Shown here: positions 7,778-15,554 of the stretch, piece after piece
Numbering within the stretch: position 1 is the first letter of the stretch
How the letters are laid out: each line of letters opens with the position of its first letter
Source: Holosporales bacterium
GTDB lineage: Bacteria > Pseudomonadota > Alphaproteobacteria > RUG11792
DNA: 19,605 nucleotides
Assembly (NCBI GenBank): GCA_031267075.1
Contig: JAIRZU010000003.1
Span: forward strand, 1-19,605
Reading direction: 5' to 3'
Made by a program: the position numbers and the translations under genes
The notes under the pieces: model-generated
Told to the model about the DNA's origin: nothing
Seen by the model: the letters and a program-made list of their open reading frames with translations, nothing else
The model's database searches: none

Positions 7778-7862
7778 TCCCTTATCAGCTTCTTGTTGTA
7801 TCAAGCCGTACCGGCCCAATGATTCTCAGAATGTCCAGCAGCTACCATTCAGAGTGCAAATG

Positions 7863-9760
7863 CTAGCTTGGTATTACCGGCGGGGTGTACTCGGTCATGT
7901 ATGTTGTGATCATGTGCCACTCCACTCCTACAGGAAATGCAACTAGCTTATTGCCGTATCTCTCGCTTGTTGTCGTTCCGTTTGTATACAGATAGATTCC
8001 TCTACTGACTACGATCTGCTTATTCGTTTTCGTATCTTTGATCACTGGCACGAAAGTCCCGGACGCCCCAGCTTGCTGCGGCCCAACACATTCCCACGCT
8101 CCACTCAGCCGGATGATGAAGGTCATGTAGTTTGGTGCAACCCCGCCGTCGACGTCGGCGTAGGTCGCTCGGCTGGCGTCTATATCTTCCACTACGCTAG
8201 GCCCATAGTCAGTGGTAGGTAACGGATTTCCGCTGTTATCATATTCGTAAACCTGCGCATCACCAGAGCTGCCTATGATAGCAAGCGGGTGTATTCCATA
8301 GTCTACCACCTGCGCATACAGGAACGTATTGGCGAGGTGTGCTACAGCAGACCCACGCTGCGTCCATGTCCTCTTGTTGGAGCCGGTTTGAGTTGGCCTG
8401 TCAGGTCTAAGGTCGCTTGTTATGTCTGTCATCTTCGCCCTAAGTAATGACCTCAGGGGCTCAGGTGTGCAGTTCCTATCTAGCATCTCATCTGCCCTAG
8501 CCTGCGCTATCATTAGAGCAAACGTATCACTCATCCACAAGTGTATGCCAGAGAGTGGGCTTGGTGTGCCTATCATCTCCTGCACCTTCCACACCTTGGC
8601 GGACAACGAGCTAGGATTGCCTGTGGTTGCAGTGTCACCACTACTACCTATTGCATCCTTGATTTTCGGTAGGCTGAAGGGGTATTGGTCGCCGAATCCG
8701 GTGTATTCAAGTATTCTCGCTACTTTGGCATGCAAGGAGCCCCCATTCCCTGATGTCTGGTCAGAATTGCCAATCTGTAGTCTGAGCGTCCCCACCAAGC
8801 TGGAATCGCCGACTGTGAGGTCCCGATACAGCGCGTATATTCTGGGGAGCACCGCGTCGCTATTTGGGTCGCCATAGTAACTTCCGATTGCACCTCTAAC
8901 ATCAGCTATCCTGCCAAACACCGTTCCGACAGCGATATTTCCGTCAGTCCCTATCGCGCTTTGCACTTCACCAGATCTAGTGGCGGCGTTGCCCGCATGC
9001 CCACGGATTACCTCTAGTCTGTCTGCTCCGGCTGTTAGGGCCTCAAAGGCATCTGCAGCACTAGTAGCGGCGTTGCCTGCATGCTCATTGATTACCTCTA
9101 GTCTGTCTGCTCCAGCTGTTAGGGCTGATAGGGCATCTGCAGCACTAGTAGCGGCATTGCTGGCATGCTCATTGATTACAGCTAGCCTGTCTGCTCCGAC
9201 TGTTAGGGCAGAGTAGGCATTCGCAGAGCTAGTGGCGGCATTGCCCGCATGCTCATTGATTACCTCCAGTCTGTCTGCTCCAGCTGTTAGGGCAGATAGG
9301 GCATCTGCAGCACTAGTAGCGGCGTTGCCTGCATGCTCATTGATTACAGCTAGTCTGTCTGCTCCAGCTGTTAGGGCCTCAAAGGCATTCGCAGAGCTAG
9401 TGGCGGCATTGCCCGCATGCTCATTGATTACCTCTAGTCTGTCTGCTCCGGCTGTTAGGACGGATAGGGCATCTGTTGCATTTGATGCTGCGGTAGTAGC
9501 CTGTGCTAGAATCTCTGGCAACCCACTGACTTCTGAACCTACCTCTCCTCGGAGCTCCTGTAATTCCCGTTGTGATTTATCAATAGATTTTTGGAGATAG
9601 TCGATTGCTTCAAACACCGTACTCCTATTCGAACGAGGTGCCTCTCCAGTTCTCTCAACTACAGGAGTTTCAACCTCTCTCTCTCTCTCTCTCTAGAACT
9701 CCAGGCCTCACAGGCTATTAGCCCTAGAATGAGTGTTGATGTTATGAGTTTGCTTTTCAT
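7863..9760 (-). CDS. Phase-variable repeat-rich lipoprotein, reading frame currently interrupted at an AG tract
   Basis: The ATG at 9760 follows a strong RBS (GGGGAGG, 5-nt spacing) and encodes MKSKLITSTLILGLIAC, a textbook lipoprotein signal peptide with lipobox LIAC and Cys17. After six more residues the frame enters (AG)10 (9694-9675) and stops at TAG 9661-9659, giving 33 residues. The body is open in a neighbouring frame from inside the tract to TAG at 7863-7865. With nine or twelve AG units the frames join into about 631 residues (nine-unit form): signal, Arg-Glu dipeptides, a short linker, six 28-residue repeats (LTAGADRLEVINEHAGNAAT type, likely coiled-coil), then several looser repeats around a conserved IG(S/T/N), and a globular C-terminal region. 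An internal GTG at 9617 with AGGAG 4 nt upstream could give a 584-residue form without signal. The family is not recognised. A sequencing error in the tract is the main alternative. Confidence 0.8.
8958..9461 (-). repeat. Six tandem 84-bp coding repeats
   Basis: Phase marks GCTGTTAGGG (plus strand; one copy ACTGTTAGGG, one GCTGTTAGGA) recur at 9031, 9115, 9199, 9283, 9367 and 9451, exactly 84 bp apart. Each unit encodes 28 residues, i.e. four heptads, consistent with an extended coiled-coil stalk. Units partly alternate between two types (RLEVINEH...SSANAFE and RLAVINEH...SAADALS), which suggests growth by 168-bp pairs. The last unit (RLEVIRGH) is diverged. Because 84 is a multiple of three, copy-number change preserves frame. 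Confidence 0.95.
9675..9694 (-). repeat. (AG)10 dinucleotide tract, putative phase-variation switch
   Basis: Ten perfect CT units on the plus strand (AG on the coding strand) lie six codons after the lipobox cysteine. With 10 units the signal peptide frame runs into TAG at 9661-9659. With 9 or 12 units it continues into the long repeat-protein frame. With 11 units the frame meets a TGA immediately after the tract. One third of the possible lengths are therefore ON. Confidence 0.9.
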
Positions 9761-9839
9761 GTTTTCCTCCCCTTAGAGGATATAAGATTCTATAAGTAGG
9801 TTAGCATGTGAAGGGTTAAAAAATAGTTAACGGAGAAGA
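9749..9839 (-). repeat. 91-bp leader repeat, copy B, carrying the RBS and start of the lipoprotein gene
   Basis: This copy is identical to 3907-3996 apart from one inserted base. On the minus strand it has TATAGAAT (9794-9787) as the likely -10, the RBS GGGGAGG (9772-9766), and the first codons of the lipoprotein gene. The single indel lies between the -10-like element and the RBS. Its outer end (9839) directly abuts the tRNA-flank repeat that starts at 9840, so the junction of the inserted block is defined to the base. Confidence 0.9.
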
Positions 9840-9938
<99 letters not shown>

Positions 9939-9947
9939 GGCGTAACA

Positions 9948-9976
9948 ATGGTAGCCGACATCGAAGCATTTTGCAA
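9948..9976 (-). promoter_or_regulatory. Candidate promoter of tRNA-Thr
   Basis: On the minus strand TTGCAA (9976-9971) and TACCAT (9953-9948) are separated by 17 bp and would start transcription close to the tRNA 5' end at 9938. Each hexamer matches the consensus at four positions, so support is moderate and rests mainly on spacing and position. Confidence 0.4.
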
Positions 9977-10006
9977 ATGAGATGGTGATATATTGATACG
10001 TTAATG

Positions 10007-10012
10007 TATAAT
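10007..10012 (+). promoter_or_regulatory. Candidate -10 element of murJ
   Basis: A perfect TATAAT sits 38 bp before the preferred murJ start at 10050. No convincing -35 is present at the right distance. The tRNA-Thr promoter is divergent in the same intergenic space. Confidence 0.4.
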
Positions 10013-10049
10013 CTTGCTGCACCTACCGCTGCGATGGCCCAGATTTTTA

Positions 10050-11576
10050 ATGTCAATTTTAAGGAGGTTTTGGACGGTCAGCGGAATCACGGTACTAAGC
10101 AGGATACTAGGCGTCTTCCGTGAAGCCGCACTAATCCACTTCCTCGGAGCAACAGCTGAAATGGATGCCTTCTCAGCCGCCTTCAAGTTCCCGACATTTT
10201 TCAGACGTCTATTCGCAGAGGGAGGGATGCAGTCGATTTTCGTTCCCTTCTTCAATGACTACTATTCCGTCGGGAAAGTTAAGGGAGCATTGTATTTCGC
10301 CTCAAGATTGTTCTCCATCATATTCTGGGTGATGCTTGCGTTTACGGCGTTAGTGTGGCTTTTCGCTGAGCAGTTTGTGATGCTGATGGCCCCAGGCTTC
10401 ATTGGTATCCCCGACAAAATGGCCTTCGCTACGGAGTTCACAAAGATCATATTTCCAAGCGTATGGTTCATTTCACTATCCACAGTCTACAGCGGAATCC
10501 TGATGTCGCGCAGGAGGTTACTGGAGTATGCATTCTCTCAGATCCTAGTGAACTGCATCCTGATAACCTCTCTCTTCATGTACACGAATGATATAACGGC
10601 TGGGCGTCGTATCTCGTACGGTGTACTCATCTCCGGGATCTGTCTGTTTTTCTACATGATGCTGCAGACGAAAAGAAGCAACCTTCCGATGCCGAGGATG
10701 TCGTCGGTTAAGTTGACTCCCGGCATGAAGCTCTTCCTCAAAAAGCTCATCCCAGTTCTAGTTGCTGCTGGAGTTGCGCAGATCAACATCTTCATCGGAA
10801 CGGTGGTGGCGTCGTTTTGTCCGACTGGCTGTATCACCTACATCTACTGTGCAGATAGGTTTGTCCAGCTCCCGCTAGCTATCTTCGGAATTACGATGGG
10901 GCTGGTGTTACTCCCGGAAATATCAGAGGCCTTCGCCACCAAGAAGCTCTCTGTCATACAGGATGTCCAAGCCAACGCTGTTATCTTCACATTGCGGTTA
11001 GTGCTGCCGTCTGTAATCGGTTTGATCGTCCTGGCCTATTGCTTCATATCTATTGTGTACGGACATGGGAGATTCACGGAGAGTGCCATCCTGAGTACGA
11101 CCCGCATCTTGCAGATTGTATCTGTTGGCCTTCCAGCGAGTGTGATTGTGAAAATCATGACGTCGATACTTATTGCCCAGAAGGATTCTAGAACGCCGCT
11201 CGTTGCCGCCACGATAGCGATAGTCGTGAATGCTGTAGCAAGTGTGATCCTCGCGATTCCATTCCAAGAAATTGGAATTGCAGTGGCTACGACGATCTCT
11301 GGAATTGTGAATGCTGGTTGGCTGCTAAGGAAAGCTGAGGTACGTTCGATTTTTAGTAGGCAGCTCCTTCAGGTAATTGGAAAGGTTGCATGCGCTTCAA
11401 TTGGTATGATTGCCGTGATGCTATGCATGTCCACATTTCTGGAGTCGATCGGAATTACGAACGAAATCCTGCTTATCCTGATGAATGGAACTGCAGGCCT
11501 CCTAGCATACACAGCACTACTGATGCTCATGAAAGACACAGCTGCGTTGAAGATCATAGCGTGGCTTCGCCGGTAG
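10050..11576 (+). CDS. murJ: Lipid II flippase MurJ (MviN)
   Basis: This is an integral inner-membrane protein of the MOP superfamily that moves lipid II to the periplasm for peptidoglycan synthesis. The 508 residues from the ATG at 10050 contain about fourteen hydrophobic segments. The family signature is at the N-terminus (VSGITVLSRILGVFREA, then ATAEMDAFSAAFKFPTFFRRLFAEGGMQSIFVP). Central features are a YIYCADRFVQLPLAIFGI stretch and GMGLVLLPEIS-like positions. The frame is also open upstream to a TTG at 10014, but those residues are unlike MurJ N-termini and that start would lie almost on the -10 element, so 10050 is preferred. It converges with kdsD, the two stops being 17 bp apart. Presence of MurJ together with KdsD implies both a peptidoglycan lipid cycle and a Kdo-type envelope. 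Confidence 0.95.
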   Translation: MSILRRFWTVSGITVLSRILGVFREAALIHFLGATAEMDAFSAAFKFPTFFRRLFAEGGMQSIFVPFFNDYYSVGKVKGALYFASRLFSIIFWVMLAFTALVWLFAEQFVMLMAPGFIGIPDKMAFATEFTKIIFPSVWFISLSTVYSGILMSRRRLLEYAFSQILVNCILITSLFMYTNDITAGRRISYGVLISGICLFFYMMLQTKRSNLPMPRMSSVKLTPGMKLFLKKLIPVLVAAGVAQINIFIGTVVASFCPTGCITYIYCADRFVQLPLAIFGITMGLVLLPEISEAFATKKLSVIQDVQANAVIFTLRLVLPSVIGLIVLAYCFISIVYGHGRFTESAILSTTRILQIVSVGLPASVIVKIMTSILIAQKDSRTPLVAATIAIVVNAVASVILAIPFQEIGIAVATTISGIVNAGWLLRKAEVRSIFSRQLLQVIGKVACASIGMIAVMLCMSTFLESIGITNEILLILMNGTAGLLAYTALLMLMKDTAALKIIAWLRR

Positions 11577-11593
11577 TGGTAGGAGGTACTCTG

Positions 11594-12547
11594 CTAAACC
11601 ACCTTTCTCGTTACGATGATATCGTGGATATGAATGATTCCAAGCGGGATGCTGCCGTCCTTCAGGACGAAGACATTTGTGATCCTCCTGTCCTCCATGA
11701 TTTTGAGGATATCAACTAGAAGCATGTTCCCGCTCACTGTCACGGGGTTTATTGTCATAACGTCCTCAACCTTCATCGATAGGAGATTCTCAGACATATG
11801 GCGTCTCAGGTCTCCATCGGTTATTATCCCGATTAGATGACCGGGCTCATCTATGATTCCTACGCATCCGAGGTTGCACTCTGTCATCGTAAGAATTGCT
11901 TGCTGCATGGATTTCCCGACTGGTAGGAGCGGCATCTCACTTCTCATTACATCGAATGCAAATGATAGGCCACGACCAAGGGCTCCGCCTGGATGCAGCT
12001 CCTTGAACTGCTCACGTGAGAAGCATCTCTGTGATAGGAGGGCAACAGCCAGAGCATCTCCAAGCGCTAAGGTAGCGGTTGATGATACGGTTGGGGCGAC
12101 TCCGAATGGACATGCCTCCCTCATGGCTGGAAGATGAAGTGCTATGTCTGAATTCTCAGATAGAGTAGATTTCGCACTCCCAGAGATGGATATTATCTTC
12201 GTCCCGATTCGCTTACCGAATTCGATGATGGGGAGTAACTCAACTGACTCCCCAGAGTATGATATCAGCAACAGGATATCTTCGGGGTCGATCATCCCGA
12301 GGTCTCCATGAGGTGCCTCACTCGGGTGAATGAAGAAAGACATCTGCCCGAAGGAAGACATGGTGGATGAGATCTTTCTGCCTATGTGCCCGCTCTTACC
12401 GATCCCAGAAACGACCAGCCTTCCACTGGAGTTCAAAATTAACTTCACCGCATCGGAGAAGTTATTGGGAACATTCTGAGCTAACTCCAGTAGGGCCTCG
12501 GCCTCCTCAGTGATAGTGCGCTTCGCCTCGTCAATTAAATCCATCAT
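11594..12547 (-). CDS. kdsD: Arabinose-5-phosphate isomerase (KpsF/GutQ family)
   Basis: This enzyme interconverts D-ribulose 5-phosphate and D-arabinose 5-phosphate, the first committed step to Kdo for lipopolysaccharide. The 317-residue length fits the family. A SIS domain (about 30-165) contains SGIGKSGHIGRKISSTMSS and FIHPSEAPHGDLGMI with the active-site histidine region, and FKELHPGGALG follows it. Two CBS domains (about 204-262 and 265-317) complete the protein. It starts 6 bp after the rnd stop; AGGG stands 4 nt from the first ATG and 7 nt from the second (12544), so either Met may be used. An RNase D-KdsD pair is a known alphaproteobacterial arrangement, where lptC/lptA often follow; here murJ converges instead. 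Confidence 0.95.
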   Translation of the reverse strand: MMDLIDEAKRTITEEAEALLELAQNVPNNFSDAVKLILNSSGRLVVSGIGKSGHIGRKISSTMSSFGQMSFFIHPSEAPHGDLGMIDPEDILLLISYSGESVELLPIIEFGKRIGTKIISISGSAKSTLSENSDIALHLPAMREACPFGVAPTVSSTATLALGDALAVALLSQRCFSREQFKELHPGGALGRGLSFAFDVMRSEMPLLPVGKSMQQAILTMTECNLGCVGIIDEPGHLIGIITDGDLRRHMSENLLSMKVEDVMTINPVTVSGNMLLVDILKIMEDRRITNVFVLKDGSIPLGIIHIHDIIVTRKVV

Positions 12548-12553
12548 TGTACC

Positions 12554-13174
12554 CTAAGAAGAATGAGAAAAAATATCATAGGCATCTCCAGCCATGAGGT
12601 CTAGCATGACTCTGTGAGGGAGGAATGAGAAGCATGCCTCAGCTAGGTCGTACCTATTTTCCCTGTGTAGCATCTCGTCGAGCTTGGTTTTAATCTGGTG
12701 AAGGTATAATACGTCGGTGGCGGCATATTCCTGCTGAGCGCTTGATATGTCATCCGCTCCCCAGTCGCTACATGTGTACTCTTTCGATATCTCAATACCT
12801 AAGAGCTCAATGCATAGGTCGCGAAGACTGTGACCTGCAGCGTACGTTCTAGCTAACTTCGATGCGATCTTCGTGCAGTAGATATTTTTAGGCATGACTC
12901 TAGTGTACATGAAAAACATAGCCATGTCAAATCGGGCGTAGTGGAAGATCTTCAAAATCCTAGCATCATGCAGGATGGCCCTGATGTTATCGGCCCCTGC
13001 ATAATCCTTGAATTGTACGATATGGCAGACCCCATCACCGAAGCAGAACTGTGCAACACACAGCCTGTCGCGATGTGGAAGCAAGCCCATAGTTTCTGTA
13101 TCAACCGCCACAGATGAAGGGGCACTATCAACAAGCTCCCTCGGGAGATCATCCCTGTACACTCTTATGTCCAA
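12554..13174 (-). CDS. rnd: Short ribonuclease D-type 3'-5' exonuclease
   Basis: This DEDDy-family exonuclease is expected to trim RNA 3' ends, in particular tRNA precursors. The 206-residue protein contains only the exonuclease domain and lacks the HRDC domains of E. coli RNase D, as is usual in alphaproteobacteria. Metal-binding motifs are VDTETMG (Asp25, Glu27), FHYARFDMAMF (His78, Asp83) and QEYAATDVLYLH (Tyr150, Asp154). The best start is TTG at 13174 with AGGAAG 6 nt upstream; GTG at Val5 is the alternative. It is first in an operon with kdsD and has a candidate extended -10 promoter at 13213-13223. Together with rph and the tRNA gene, the window holds two tRNA 3'-end nucleases. Confidence 0.92.
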   Translation of the reverse strand: MDIRVYRDDLPRELVDSAPSSVAVDTETMGLLPHRDRLCVAQFCFGDGVCHIVQFKDYAGADNIRAILHDARILKIFHYARFDMAMFFMYTRVMPKNIYCTKIASKLARTYAAGHSLRDLCIELLGIEISKEYTCSDWGADDISSAQQEYAATDVLYLHQIKTKLDEMLHRENRYDLAEACFSFLPHRVMLDLMAGDAYDIFSHSS

Positions 13175-13212
13175 CTACCGCTTCCTACTGATACACCGCA
13201 CAACACCATGGC

Positions 13213-13223
13213 ATAATAGCACA
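13213..13223 (-). promoter_or_regulatory. Extended -10 promoter of rnd-kdsD
   Basis: The minus strand reads TGTGC then TATTAT (13218-13213), about 38 bp before the TTG start of rnd. It has the same TGTG(C/G) upstream block as the gyrA, rph and rplI promoters and no clear -35. Confidence 0.45.
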
Positions 13224-13238
13224 TAATCTCGATGTTAG

Positions 13239-13438
13239 AAAACGCCCATAGCTAAAGACGTATTGCATGTGTTCTGGGTGGATGATTCCCTTTGTTCTTC
13301 GTGTCATGCGGCCTACACCTCATAGTCAAACTACCTTCCCCCATATCATCAAACAACATTCTGGCATACCATTCGCAAATCTTTAAAAAAATCCCGCCCC
13401 CTAGCCCCAAGCTCACCACATTTTGATATGGGCGTTTT
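13239..13438. repeat. 12-bp inverted repeat bracketing 200 bp of the rnd-rplI spacer
   Basis: AAAACGCCCATA (13239-13250) and its exact reverse complement (13427-13438) enclose most of the 358-bp divergent intergenic region. The DNA between has no credible gene. No target-site duplication is visible at the outer edges, so a miniature transposon remnant is only one possibility; chance is another. Confidence 0.4.
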
Positions 13439-13463
13439 TTCTGATAGCACGGGATTGCTGCCT

Positions 13464-13474
13464 TGTGGTAAACT
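13464..13474 (+). promoter_or_regulatory. Candidate extended -10 promoter of the rplI operon
   Basis: TGTGG followed by TAAACT (13469-13474) matches the recurrent motif seen at gyrA, rph and rnd, although the hexamer is weaker. The leader to the rplI ATG would be about 52 nt. A strong RBS, GGAGG at 13521-13525, stands 7 nt before that ATG. Confidence 0.4.
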
Positions 13475-13532
13475 GCTTGCATCAGCTACCTGGTTGTTTA
13501 TCAGTACTTTCCCTAGTTATGGAGGTTTTTTT

Positions 13533-14048
13533 ATGAGAGTCGTTTTGTTATCGAGAGTTGATAGGCTTGGAGCCATCGGCGATGTTGTTGATGTAAAGCA
13601 GGGATATGCGAGGAATTTTCTGTTGCCGCAGGGGATAGCGCTTCGTGCCACAGAGGCGAATCTAGAGTATTTCCAGAACAAGAAAGCTGAGATCGAAGCT
13701 AACAATGCGAAGCTTAAATCTGCGGCAGAGAAGATTGCTGTTAAGATGGAGAGTGCGGCGATTGTCCTCGTACGCAATGCCAGCGATTCCGGGTTCTTGT
13801 TTGGGTCTGTGAGGCCGGGTGATATAGTGGAGCAGCTTGCCGAGCAGGGCTTCGTCGTCTCCAAATCACAAGTCAAGATCTCCGCCCCGATAAAGTCTGT
13901 TGGGAACTACAAAATCGGCATAGCTCTGCACCCTGAGGTTTCTGTTGAAGTGGCACTTAGAGTTATGACAACGCAGGAGCAAGTCACTCAGACTGAAGAA
14001 GTTGAGGAAGCTCCGCAGGAGGTAGAAGAGGTAGAGGAGACGCAGTAA
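13533..14048 (+). CDS. rplI: 50S ribosomal protein L9
   Basis: L9 binds 23S rRNA domain V near the L1 stalk and influences reading-frame maintenance. The N-domain is clear (RVVLLSRVDRLGAIGDVVDVKQGYARNFLLPQGIA), followed by the long connecting helix (about residues 45-75) and the C-domain (about 80-148). At 171 residues it is longer than the usual 150 or so, because of a Glu-rich tail (VEEAPQEVEEVEETQ). The ATG at 13533 has GGAGG 7 nt upstream; the frame is open further 5' but those codons do not resemble L9. rpsF and rpsR, its usual neighbours, are absent. gatB starts one base after its stop, so the genes are coupled. Confidence 0.96.
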   Translation: MRVVLLSRVDRLGAIGDVVDVKQGYARNFLLPQGIALRATEANLEYFQNKKAEIEANNAKLKSAAEKIAVKMESAAIVLVRNASDSGFLFGSVRPGDIVEQLAEQGFVVSKSQVKISAPIKSVGNYKIGIALHPEVSVEVALRVMTTQEQVTQTEEVEEAPQEVEEVEETQ

Positions 14049-14049
14049 G

Positions 14050-15519
14050 GTGGAGAAGAGCGCTACGAACAATTTAGTCAAGGGCTGGGAGGTTGTGATT
14101 GGGCTTGAGGTCCATGCACAGATCTCAACGAAGTCGAAGTTGTTTAGCCAGAGCCCAACGGAGCACGGAGCCGAGCCAAATACGCAGGTGAGTTTCTATG
14201 ACGCTGCGATGCCTGGGATGCTCCCAGTTCTCAACGGCCTTGCTATTGATAAAGCCATTAAGACTGGTATAGGGGTCGGCGGTATCATCAACAATTTTTC
14301 GCAATTCGATAGGAAGTGTTACTTCTATCCAGATCTCCCGTCCGGCTACCAGATATCGCAGTTGTTCTTTCCGATAGTAAAGGGGGGGGAGGTAACTATA
14401 GAGCTCCAAGATGGCTCCACTAAGACCATTAAGATCGAGAGGATTCATGTGGAGCAGGATGCAGGGAAGAGCATTCATGATCTCTCTCCCGACAGATCGT
14501 ATGTTGATCTTAACAGGGCGGGTGTTCCACTTATGGAGATCGTGTCGAAGCCAGATATGAGATCGCCATATGAGGCAATGCAATTCATCAAGAAGCTGAT
14601 GATGATACTTAGGTACGTGGAATCATGTGATTGCAATATGGAGCGTGGGAACGTGAGAGCTGATGCGAATATCTCAGTTCGAAAGCCAGGTGATCCTCTC
14701 GGGAATAGAGCCGAGGTTAAAAACCTCAACTCCATCAAGTTCCTGGGACAGGCTTTGAATTATGAGATCGAACGGCAGATACGCGATATGGAAGACGGCA
14801 AAGGAGTTAGGCAAGAGTCGCGTTTGTTCGATTCGAATCTCGGTGAGACGAGATCGATGAGGAGTAAGGAAGATGCGGCTGATTACAGGTATCATCCCGA
14901 CCCAGATTTGAGGCCAGTGATCTTGACGGATGAACGAGTTATGAGGCTCATCCAGGAAATGCCTGAGCTACCAGATGACAGGAGAGCGAGATTCATAGAG
15001 GAGTATGATTTGTCTAAATCCGATGCTTTCATTCTGACGGAAGATAAGACTGTAGCTGATCACTTCGAGCAGGCCGTTAGCTGCTCTAAGGCTGGTGCTA
15101 AGAAAGCGGCGAAGCTAATTGCGAACTGGATCATCGTTGAGTTATTCGCGCTCTTGAACAGAGAGGGGAAGACATTGGAAACTGCAGGCTTCCCGATTGA
15201 GTACATCGCTGAGCTGGTTGACCTCATACTGGATAAGACGATATCCGGCAAGATCGCTAAGACAGTGTTTGCTGAGATGGCAGTGAGTGGCCTCTCCCCA
15301 TCAGCGATTGTGAGTAAGCTGGGGCTCGTGCAGATCCAAGATACATCTGCTATTGAAGCCGCAGTTGATAATGTTCTCAGTACCAATGAAAAACAGGTTG
15401 AGCAGTACAAGGACGGGAAGGTTCAGCTATTTGGGTTCTTCGTAGGTCAGGTAATGAAGGAGCTTCACGGGAAAGGCAACCCGGAAATGGTTAACGAAAT
15501 TCTGAAAAAGAAGCTATAA
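14050..15519 (+). CDS. gatB: Aspartyl/glutamyl-tRNA amidotransferase subunit B
   Basis: GatB is the tRNA-binding and kinase subunit of GatCAB, which converts Glu-tRNA(Gln) and Asp-tRNA(Asn) to the amidated forms, with ammonia supplied by GatA. The 489-residue length is normal. Signatures are the N-terminal VIGLEVHAQISTKSKLF, the DRKCYFYPDLPSGYQISQ block, IHVEQDAGKS, DLNRAGVPLMEIVSKPD, and the C-terminal YqeY-like helical domain ending LKKKL. It starts at GTG 14050, one base after the rplI stop, with GAGGAG inside the rplI tail as a ribosome site. gatC and gatA are not in the window. It is second gene of the rplI-tpk operon. Confidence 0.97.
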   Translation: MEKSATNNLVKGWEVVIGLEVHAQISTKSKLFSQSPTEHGAEPNTQVSFYDAAMPGMLPVLNGLAIDKAIKTGIGVGGIINNFSQFDRKCYFYPDLPSGYQISQLFFPIVKGGEVTIELQDGSTKTIKIERIHVEQDAGKSIHDLSPDRSYVDLNRAGVPLMEIVSKPDMRSPYEAMQFIKKLMMILRYVESCDCNMERGNVRADANISVRKPGDPLGNRAEVKNLNSIKFLGQALNYEIERQIRDMEDGKGVRQESRLFDSNLGETRSMRSKEDAADYRYHPDPDLRPVILTDERVMRLIQEMPELPDDRRARFIEEYDLSKSDAFILTEDKTVADHFEQAVSCSKAGAKKAAKLIANWIIVELFALLNREGKTLETAGFPIEYIAELVDLILDKTISGKIAKTVFAEMAVSGLSPSAIVSKLGLVQIQDTSAIEAAVDNVLSTNEKQVEQYKDGKVQLFGFFVGQVMKELHGKGNPEMVNEILKKKL

Positions 15520-15554
15520 TACTTTGTATGCGGATGGGCGGTAGTTGCTGAGAT

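Noticed and set aside
7726..7800. A second functional tRNA at the left repeat
   Set aside because: Only the 3' part is present, with a 6-bp deletion and divergence before the anticodon stem could be completed.
8958..9461. Regular 84-bp repeats as a CRISPR array
   Set aside because: Units are contiguous with no unique spacers, the whole period is conserved, and the period is in frame inside a long coding sequence.
8980..9600. Open frames on the plus strand across the repeat array
   Set aside because: They arise because the 84-bp period is a multiple of three, so a stop-free unit repeats stop-free on both strands. They lack RBS and the lipoprotein frame explains the region.
9659..9760. Programmed ribosomal frameshift at the AG tract
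   Set aside because: No slippery heptamer such as A AAA AAG and no stable downstream hairpin were seen. Slippage in DNA explains the structure more simply, though not exclusively.
10014..10049. TTG at 10014 as the murJ start
   Set aside because: The extra 12 residues do not resemble MurJ N-termini, and the codon would lie only 1-2 bp from the candidate -10 element.
11577..11593. Terminator between murJ and kdsD
   Set aside because: The 17-bp gap has no hairpin with a T-run on either strand.
13428..13532. N-terminal extension of L9
   Set aside because: The added residues do not fit L9, the extension would overlap the inverted repeat and promoter, and a strong RBS marks the ATG at 13533.
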